From Oscillospiraceae bacterium (GTDB taxonomy: Bacteria > Bacillota > Clostridia > Oscillospirales > Ruminococcaceae), in assembly GCA_003508605.1 (NCBI GenBank), contig DNUB01000301.1, forward strand, positions 6,005 to 17,796: 11,792 nucleotides of DNA, given 5' to 3'. Positions 1-7,000 of the stretch are shown here, one piece after another. The notes under the pieces were generated by a model, which saw nothing but the letters and a program-made list of their open reading frames with translations, was not told the DNA's origin and made no database searches. The stretch's first letter is position 1; every line of letters starts with the position of its first letter. The translations under genes were made by a program, and so were the position numbers.

Positions 1-1358
1 TGGTATGGCAGGACTTTATGTTTGCCTGCGCAGCCTACAAGCTTAACACCGGCTTTACCGAATCCGTAAAAAAAGAAATAAGGGACAACGTTATAAGAAT
101 GCGCAATCACGCCTGCCTTGGCTTATGGTGCGGAAATAACGAAATAGAAAGTATGTGGGAGGGCTGGAACGTTCCCTCCGACCCGGAAGCAAGGGCGGAT
201 TATGTAAGGCTGTTTGAGGAAATAATTCCCGAAGAGCTGAAAAAATACGACCCCGAAACCTTTTATTGGCCCTCCTCTCCCTCGTCGGGCGGAAATCGGT
301 TCAAGGGAAGCGAATGCTTTAAGGGCAGCTCCGACAATAACAGGGGAGATCAGCATTTCTGGGCGGTATGGCACGGCTTTGCGCCCTTGGAGGAATTCAG
401 AAAATACGATTTTCCCTTCTGCTCGGAGTACGGCTTTGAATCTATCCCCTCTATGAAAACAATTGCTTCTTTTGCGGGGAAAAAGGATCTTAACCTTACC
501 TCCCCCGTTATGGAGGCGCATCAGAAATGCGTTTTGGGAAACGAAAAGCTGCTGTTTTACATAGCGCAGATGTGCCGCTGTCCCAAAAGCTTTGAGGAAA
601 CGGTGTATGCAGCTCAGCTGGTGCAGGCGGAATCCATAAGACTTAATGCCGAGCATTTAAGAAGAAAAAGGGGACGCTGTATGGGAAGCCTTTATTGGCA
701 GCTAAACGACAGCAACCCGGTTATTTCCTGGTCTGCGGTGGATTATTTCGGCAGACCGAAGGCTCTTTATTATGCTTCGAAAAGGTTTTATGCGCCGCTG
801 CTTATATCCTGTTTGGAGGAGGATACCAAGGACGTTCAGCTCCATATCACCAACGATACCGCAGAAACAAAAGAGGGGACGGTGCTGTGGCAGCTCAGGA
901 AAAACGACGGCACAACGGTTAAGCAGGGGGAATACGGATTTAAGGCGGAGCCCCTGTCCGCTCAGAAAATTTTGTCCCTTGACCTTTCGGGAGAGCTTTC
1001 AAGGGAACGGTACAAAAGAAGCTGTTTTTTGGAATATTCGGCGGTAATTGGCGGAAAAACGGCTTCAAGAGGCTGCACGATTTTTGTACGTCCAAAAAGC
1101 TTTACCTTTTTAAATCCCGAGCTTTCCCTTGCCATTGAGGAGACTCAGTCCGAATTTATTCTTCAAATAAAAAGCAGGAATTTTGCAAAGGGCGTTTTGC
1201 TTGACTTAAGGGACGGCGACTGTATGTTTGACGACAATTTCTTTGATATTTGCGGAAGGCATACGGTGACGGTGGACAAGTCGTCGCTTACCAAACCCTT
1301 TACTGCCCGGATGCTTAAAAGCAAGCTTACCGTTATGAGCTGCTATGATTTGCAGTAA
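1..1358 (+). CDS. Beta-mannosidase, GH2 family (C-terminal part; 5' end outside window)
   Basis: Hydrolyses terminal beta-D-mannose from manno-oligosaccharides (EC 3.2.1.25). The frame is open to the left edge: residues VWQDF precede the first in-window ATG at 18, so that ATG is not the start. Numbering from it, CGNNE (residues 38-42) carries the predicted acid/base Glu42, and SEYGFESIPS (136-145) the predicted nucleophile Glu137. Both sit in the order expected for the TIM barrel. The block from GSLYWQLND to the YFGRPKALYY segment is the barrel end typical of beta-mannosidases rather than beta-galactosidases. The remaining roughly 190 residues would be the C-terminal beta-sandwich domains. 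No signal peptide can be judged because the N terminus is missing; enzymes of this family are often cytoplasmic in Clostridia. It ends in TAA, about 100 bp from the convergent kinase pseudogene. Confidence 0.93.
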   Translation, partial: VWQDFMFACAAYKLNTGFTESVKKEIRDNVIRMRNHACLGLWCGNNEIESMWEGWNVPSDPEARADYVRLFEEIIPEELKKYDPETFYWPSSPSSGGNRFKGSECFKGSSDNNRGDQHFWAVWHGFAPLEEFRKYDFPFCSEYGFESIPSMKTIASFAGKKDLNLTSPVMEAHQKCVLGNEKLLFYIAQMCRCPKSFEETVYAAQLVQAESIRLNAEHLRRKRGRCMGSLYWQLNDSNPVISWSAVDYFGRPKALYYASKRFYAPLLISCLEEDTKDVQLHITNDTAETKEGTVLWQLRKNDGTTVKQGEYGFKAEPLSAQKILSLDLSGELSRERYKRSCFLEYSAVIGGKTASRGCTIFVRPKSFTFLNPELSLAIEETQSEFILQIKSRNFAKGVLLDLRDGDCMFDDNFFDICGRHTVTVDKSSLTKPFTARMLKSKLTVMSCYDLQ

Positions 1359-1377
1359 ATAATAGTAGGGTTTATTT

Positions 1378-1434
1378 AAAAAAATAGGGCTTACTTGAAA
1401 AAACGGAAACACCGTCTTTTCAAGCAAGCCCTAT
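1378..1434 (-). terminator. Intrinsic terminator of the histidine-kinase gene
   Basis: Two 23-nt arms (1384-1406 and 1412-1434) surround a 5-nt loop. Read on the minus strand, all 23 positions pair, two of them as G-U wobbles, and the stem is followed directly by seven T (1384-1378). Read on the plus strand, the same two positions are A-C mismatches and no T-tract follows. It is therefore directional and serves the gene ending at 1461 rather than the beta-mannosidase gene. Confidence 0.85.
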
Positions 1435-1460
1435 GTTGCCTGTGTCTGTAAAATTAAAGA

Positions 1461-3467
1461 TTAGTGTATAAATTTTTGCAATACCTGCATCATTTTTTGG
1501 ACGTCTATGGGCTTGGCGATATGATCGTTCATTCCTACCTCCCTTGACTTCCTGATATCGTCGGCAAAAGCGTCCGCCGTCATGGCGATAATCGGTATTT
1601 TCTTCAGATCCTCTCTGCCCGAGGATCTGATTTTTGCTGCCGCCTCATACCCGTTCATAACGGGCATTTGAATATCCATAAGAGTTAAGTCGAAATATCC
1701 GGCTTCATGCTCCAGAACCTTATTGACCGCCAATTGTCCGTTCTTCGCCTGCTCCACATTGATACCCGCCATATTCAGGATCTCCGTCGCTATTTCAATA
1801 TTCAGATCAATATCCTCCACTAACAGCACCCTGTATCCCGAAAGATTCTGACGACGGAAAAAATCCGCCTCCTCGCCTTCCTTTTTCTTTTCCTCCGAAC
1901 CAAATAAATTTTTTAGCATCTGCGCCAGCCGAGATTTAAACAAGGGCTTTGCGATAAAAGCATTCACCCCTGCCTGCAAGGCTTCCTTTTCTATATCCGA
2001 CCAGTCGTAGGCGGATAAAATGATTATGGGAATAGCGTCGCCCACCGCTCTGCGAATATCCTTTGCCGTTTCCAGACCGTCCTTCCCCGGCATCCTCCAA
2101 TCGAGGATTACAACGGAAAAATCCTTTCCCGCCCTGTTCGCTTCCACGATTCTTTTAACGGCGGTATCGCCGTCCAATACATATTCCGCACTCATACTAA
2201 GGCTTCTTAAGGTCTCGCAGGCACTTTCACAGGCAAATTCCTCATAGTCCACCACTAAAACCGACAGCTCCGCAAAGCCGTCCATATCGGCGTCGGTAAG
2301 GGAATCGATTTTCAGACACACCGTGACGGTGAATTTGGAGCCTTTTCCCAAAACACTTTCTACCTTAATGTCTCCGTGCATCATACGGGCTATGTTGACG
2401 ACTATGGTAAGCCCTAATCCGGTACCCTCGATTCTGCCGGAGCAGGAATTGGACGCTCTCGAAAACGGCTCGAATATGGTTTCGATATAGTCCTGCTCCA
2501 TACCGATGCCGGTATCCTCAAATATAAACTCATAGCACCCGCACCCTGCCATATCACAGGGCTTTTCCCTTATATTAACGGTAATTTTGCCGCCCTCCGG
2601 AGTAAATTTAACGGCATTTCCCATAATATTCATAAATATTTGCTGAAGACGGTGTTCGTCGCCCACAACATCCTCATGCTCCATTTTCAGAATATTAACG
2701 CTCAGATCAAGATTTTTTGCTTCTATCTGAGAATGAAAAATAGTCAGTATTTCCTCAATTGTATCGGATAAATTGAAGCCTTCTTCTACCAAGGTGACTT
2801 TACCGCTTTAGATTCTGCTCATATCCAGGACCTCGTTAATCAGTCCAAGGAGATGCTTGCTTGACACCGTGATTTTATGGAGGGCGTCCAGAACCCGCTC
2901 CTTTTCGTCAATGTGCATAGCCGCAATGGTGGTCATTCCGATAATGGCATTCATAGGGGTGCGGATATCATGGCTCATACGAGACAAGAAATCGCTTTTT
3001 GCCCGATTTGCCAATTCGGCCTGCTCGATTGCCGCCGCCAATTCCCTCTGCTGCTGCTCCTCCCTGCGTATCACATCGTCAATGCTGCGGATCTCCGTTA
3101 CAAAAGCGGTGATTTTCCCGTCCTTTTCCTGCGCCGCAGTAGAGGAAATCGAGCACCATTCATATCCCTCTTCATCGGACTTTTTTCGCAAAAACTGCAT
3201 TTCTATGTGATCCTTTACGGAAAGCTCCTTAAGGACAAAATCCATATCCAAAAACGCCCTGATTAGCTCATGCTGTTCGGGAATGACGGTATTGTGGGTA
3301 AAACGCTCCTCGCACACCTATTCGTAATTCTGACGTTTAGGAGCTTCTCCCTCCGTGTGGGGATAAACGACTTCAAGGATATGGGATTCCACATCAATAT
3401 AGTAGATTGCACGGCTTGCCTTTGCCACGCTGTCCATTGTTAATCTGTAAATCCGAGCTTCTTCCAT
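1461..3467 (-). pseudogene. Hybrid sensor histidine kinase with two receivers, broken by two in-frame stops
   Basis: The conceptual product is 668 codons. It has an N-terminal PAS-like sensor (about 1-135), a short coiled linker, a HisKA domain with [11 protein letters not shown] (His166), an HATPase domain with N-box (NIMGNAVKFTPEGG), G1 (DTGIGM) and G2 (GTGLGL), then receiver 1 (phospho-acceptor Asp456) and receiver 2 (LLVED start, Asp598). No membrane segment is seen, so it would be cytosolic. ATG 3467 is chosen because AAAGAGG lies 8 nt upstream and an in-frame TAA lies just before. The frame is interrupted at codon 50 (TAG, 3318-3320) and codon 220 (TAA, 2808-2810). The second replaces the Glu expected in the DMSRI-E-SGK motif, a one-base change from GAA. 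No frameshift is needed. Receiver 1 also reads VVDYE where this family has VVDDE. Recent decay is the simplest reading; readthrough or sequence error are alternatives. Confidence 0.85.
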
Positions 3468-3475
3468 AAATTATA

Positions 3476-3482
3476 CCTCTTT
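3476..3482 (-). promoter_or_regulatory. Ribosome binding site of the kinase pseudogene
   Basis: AAAGAGG on the minus strand, 8 nt before ATG 3467. It decides the start codon: there is no in-frame candidate further upstream because of the TAA immediately before the ATG. Its preservation suggests that the decay of the gene is recent. Confidence 0.6.
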
Positions 3483-3530
3483 CCTGCGTTTATCCTTAAC
3501 TGCGTCTCCAAAAAAACCGATTTGAAAAGC

Positions 3531-3784
3531 AAAAACGGGTGCGGTGTGCCCTGCAGGCAGACTTAACCCGACAAGGCTACGCTCCCTGCATCTTTGCTAA
3601 AGCGGGACTTTCGTAGCCGTCATTTAGGAAAAAGCCCGAAAAGCCGCTTTGAAACGGCTTTCGGGTTTTTCGGCACGCTGAGCAAAACTTTATTACCGTG
3701 CTTTTTTCCGAGACTGCCACCCGTTTGGCGATACTGTACAAATTTGATTGGTTTTCGGTTATGCTTTAATATTAGAACCTATTC
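3531..3784 (-). ncRNA. Candidate structured small RNA or regulatory leader upstream of the kinase gene
   Basis: A consensus promoter (3791-3819) would start transcription near 3784. The minus-strand RNA could then fold as follows: a closing stem of 9 bp (3718-3726 with 3533-3541); a hairpin with arms 3697-3701 and 3673-3677; a long hairpin with arms 3655-3665 and 3635-3646 (one bulge), flanked by A/T runs; a hairpin with arms 3612-3618 and 3575-3581 that has an inner stem (3602-3606 with 3584-3589, one bulge); and a 3' hairpin 3536-3570 whose stem ends in five U (3535-3531). A further T-rich run follows. A promoter, several nested stems and a final U-tract are what a free-standing RNA shows, but the same RNA could be the 5' leader of the kinase gene, 64 nt further on. 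No known riboswitch core was recognised. The raiA family (about 200 nt, Firmicutes) is a size-compatible candidate that was not verified. Confidence 0.45.
3629..3670. terminator. Bidirectional terminator-like hairpin inside the structured RNA region
   Basis: Arms 3635-3646 and 3655-3665 pair over 11 bp with one bulged A and an 8-nt loop. Five A precede the left arm (3629-3633) and five T follow the right arm (3666-3670), so either transcript would end the stem with a U-run. In the minus-strand reading it lies in the middle of the candidate RNA, where it could act as an early terminator. In the plus-strand reading there is no gene upstream that would need it. Confidence 0.45.
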
Positions 3785-3790
3785 ACAAAA

Positions 3791-3819
3791 ACTCTATCAT
3801 TAAAAAAGCAGAATGTCAA
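3791..3819 (-). promoter_or_regulatory. Strong sigma-A type promoter reading toward the structured RNA and kinase gene
   Basis: On the minus strand, a perfect -35 box TTGACA (3819-3814), a 17-nt spacer and -10 box TAGAGT (3796-3791, 4 of 6 matches) with TGA just before it (extended -10). The next gene in this direction starts over 300 nt away at 3467, so the promoter has a long untranslated or separately functional transcript ahead of it. Confidence 0.6.
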
Positions 3820-3883
3820 CCTGTTAAAACAGATTTCGGCAAAAATTCATTAAGGGAATCCTATATCGCAAATAAACATAATG

Positions 3884-3917
3884 CCGGGCGGCAGGAAACA
3901 TAATTTCTGCCGCCCGG
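3884..3917. terminator. GC-rich hairpin downstream of the metallopeptidase gene
   Basis: Arms 3884-3898 and 3904-3917 pair over 14 bp with one bulged G and a 5-nt loop; the inner part is almost pure G/C. In the minus direction it lies about 145 nt past the peptidase stop codon and before the next promoter, so it is placed to end that transcript, but only a weak T-rich stretch follows. In the plus direction a T6 run follows after 7 nt. The role as peptidase terminator is inferred from position. Confidence 0.5.
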
Positions 3918-3965
3918 TCTTGTGTTTTTTAAGGAAACACTTCACAATGATTGCGTGTGAATTAT

Positions 3966-4011
3966 GCGGTCGGATTTTTCGAGAAGGCTTGACTTCTCAA
4001 AATCATACCGC
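3966..4011. other. Imperfect hairpin in the 3' flank of the metallopeptidase gene
   Basis: Three paired blocks lie on one axis: 3966-3970 with 4007-4011 (5 bp), 3973-3978 with 3999-4004 (6 bp) and 3981-3986 with 3993-3998 (6 bp), separated by small internal loops. No U-tract follows on the minus strand, so it is not a canonical terminator. It may protect the 3' end of the peptidase mRNA. The rest of 3918-4062 shows no gene. Confidence 0.35.
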
Positions 4012-4062
4012 AAGGATCGTTTATTTTTGACGGGCAGTATTAATCGGGGCATATCGGTTTTG

Positions 4063-7000
4063 TTATTTCAAAACCCTGCTTCCGGATACCGCCTGCAAAA
4101 TCCACTTGGCGTCTACTGCGGTTATTTTGCCGTCGCCGTTAACGTCGGCGGCTGCCCTTTGCTCGGGGGTCAGGGTTCTGCTGCCCGATACCGCCTGTAA
4201 TACCCATTTGGCGTCTACTGCGGTTATTTTGCCGTCGTTGTTAAGCTCGCCAAGCTTAATTGCCGCCAATTCCCTGCCGGACAGGACATATTTGCTGAAA
4301 TGATCGGTGGTGAATATCATGCACCCGTCCTCATATTTTGCATTCATATTGATTAAAAAACCGTTTTTATCCTTGTAATATATATAGCTGCTTTCTCCGT
4401 CAAGGTCTGCGGGAAGGGGTATCCTTACTTCCACCGTGCCGCCGGGCTGAGCTTCGTTATTATCCAAGTCCTTTAAGGTTATGTCATAGGTCACCGATCT
4501 CTCTGTAATCTCCGCCACGGACACTTTTAATTCTTTGCCGCCTAAATCGGCGCAGGAGTTTGTGGGAACGGTTACAACGGTACCCTTATCCGTTTGTATT
4601 TTGGAGTCGTCATCAAGCGGAACAAATTTTATATTATATTCTTCCGCATAAGCTTCCGCCTGTGAATTTGTGTAGCCGTAAATTGTGAAATCGGGTGAGC
4701 AGCTTCTGAAAACCTCAGCGTAAGTCTCTCCGTCCCACTCAAAGGAAACGTTCGGGGGAATTTTTGCGGCAGTGAGAGAAGAACAGCCGTCAAAGGCATA
4801 TTTAGATAAGATTACTTCATCGGGAATTTCCACCGAAACAAGGGATTTGTTATTGAAAAAAGCTTGATGCGTAATTACTTTAACTTTTTTTCCTGCTATT
4901 TCCGAGGGTATTGCGGCATGGCTGTCTTTGCCGTTATACCTTGCTATCCATCCGTCGTCGGTGCAGTAATAATCCGAAACAAATCCGAAATATACAGAGT
5001 AAGGAGAGTCTTTCGGGCTGACCTCAATAAGAGCCTGCGTCAGTATCCTTCCTTCCTCGGCTATTTTTCCTTCTTCGTCAAACACCGTCATTACCGCATC
5101 ATCACATTCTATTGCACTGCGAAGCTGTGCGGCGGTTTTTCCCTGAGGCGAGTAGATAACGCCCTGTTCGCCGTCATAGTCATATTCTTCGGACACGTTA
5201 TAGGTTTCGGGCGTCATTATGGGAGTCTTGGCGCTGTCGTCAAAAAGGTAAAACTTTTCATTGGACAGAACAAGAATATCATCGCCGTATTTAAAAGCGT
5301 CTATCACATTAAAAGGAACAACGCAGCTCCATAAAAGCTCAAGATCGCTGTTCAGCCGGAGTACAAGGTTGTTTTGGGTAGGCATAAATCCGCCCGGCTT
5401 CGGAAACATACATATAGAAAAGGTTACTAATAAGCTGTTATCCTCCAGAACTATACATTCCGCTCCGCACAAAGTATTTCCAAGATAATCCGACAAACTC
5501 AGATTCGATATAAGAGTACTTTCAAGAGAGATCTTTGAGATCGCTGACTGAACATCATGTAATGCTACGAATTTTGCAATGAATCCGGGATGGATAAAGT
5601 TGACTGCATACCTAATACCGTTTCCGTCATAATATGTATAGCTAGATGCAACGCTTTCACTTCCGGGTTCCTTTTTTGCTTCTTCTATTGTATTTATATA
5701 ATTATGGAACAGATAACCGTCTTTTCCTATGTCATACTCAGTGTAGTCTTCATTACAATAATTTTTTGCGAAGTCTTCCGCAGCATAACCGTTCATAACG
5801 TCACCGTATATTTCGCTCAAATTAAACCGCTTAACAACTTTTCCGTCATTTCCAATGCGGCATACGTAAATTATTCCGTCATGGGTTTGAGCAACTACAT
5901 CAAAGCTATCTCCTCTACGGAAATAGTATGAAACGGAACCGTTTGATTCTGTATTTTCCGGAAGATAAGTATCCTTATTAACCACGTTGCCGTCACCGTC
6001 TAAAACCAAAAACTCACAGTTAAGCATTTGAAGCACATTTCCGTTTTCCAGCTCAAACAATTCATAACTTTCAAAATATGAGGTGTCAACTCCGGTTATA
6101 TATTTATTGCAAATAAGCTTTTTATCCGAGGAGAATACCTTATATGCCAATCCGCCGCCGGAATAACTGACAACTCCGTTTTCCTCACCTGTTTTTATCC
6201 CGATATCCTGCATTAAAACAAAATTGCCGTTTTTAAGCAGGAGGCATTTGTTTTTGGTTGTAAGTATTTCCGAGTTTTCAGGCGAGCCTTGGGGCAGAGT
6301 TAAAAGCTCCGTCAGTCCGAAATCCGAATAGCTCCCGCCTCCTCCGGCATAATCAAGCGTCAGATTGATTTCCTCGTTAGGGTTTCCGCTGCTGTCGGTT
6401 ACCGTTCCCCCCGGGATATTCAAAATATATTCGGTGTCGGGATTTAGCATCAAGGAGGTGTACAGCCCCATACTGCTTGTGCAGTTTTTTTCCGAGGAGG
6501 AGTATTTTTTTATTGCGGCTTCAAGATATGTTTTGTCCAAAGGATCATTCTTCGGTGCGATGGATACCTTGTCTATGTTTTCTCCTTCATAGATATTGGA
6601 GGAGAAGAAAATCTGCGTTCCTCCCACTCCGAGAGCCTCCCCCAATACGTTGGGTATGCGTGATTCCTTCAGCTTCGGAGCCTCGCTGTCGCTGTCGGAA
6701 AAATCAACCGTTATCCTTGCAATATCTCCCGATATTTCGTCAACGTGAATATTTATTCCCGAATAAACACCGTCGTACAGCTCGGAGGATGGCGCCGTAT
6801 TGACACCCAGTGTCATTCCTTCGGTGTAATAATTGTCCGCATATGTTTCGTCCCCATACAGCGCATTATAATAATATCCGTTGGAATTCATAAGCATAAG
6901 AAGGGGGTGGGCCGTGTCGCTGTCGTTAGAATAGGTATAGTCATAACCGTTGAAGGAAGCGTCGGCGTGATATATTCTCACCGCTCCCTGGGGGCAGTAT

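Noticed and set aside
2808..3317. Functional restart of the kinase at GTG 3317, directly after the TAG.
   Set aside because: No ribosome binding site precedes it, and the resulting product would end at the second stop inside the kinase core.
2808..3320. Alternative genetic code that reads TAA and TAG as amino acids in the kinase gene.
   Set aside because: Other genes here end normally in TAA (beta-mannosidase, peptidase, fba, ykgJ-like), TAG (maf, tcdA) and TGA (ppa), with no extension past those stops.
3470..3475. TATAAT on the minus strand just before the kinase ATG, as a -10 box.
   Set aside because: Transcription would begin at or after the start codon, and no -35 box is placed 17 nt upstream; it is probably chance in an AT-rich spacer.
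3533..3726. A MITE bounded by 9-bp inverted ends.
   Set aside because: The ends are short, no target-site duplication was seen, and the inner stems fit an RNA fold better. A genome copy search would be needed to reopen this.
3531..3784. T-box leader, SRP RNA or c-di-GMP riboswitch in the structured region.
   Set aside because: A few resembling strings exist (ACCGC, GCAAAG, GTAGCC), but the full conserved cores of these families were not found on either strand.
3594..3803. Short plus-strand open frame of 69 codons in the structured intergenic region.
   Set aside because: It has no ribosome binding site, runs through several hairpins and has no recognisable protein features.
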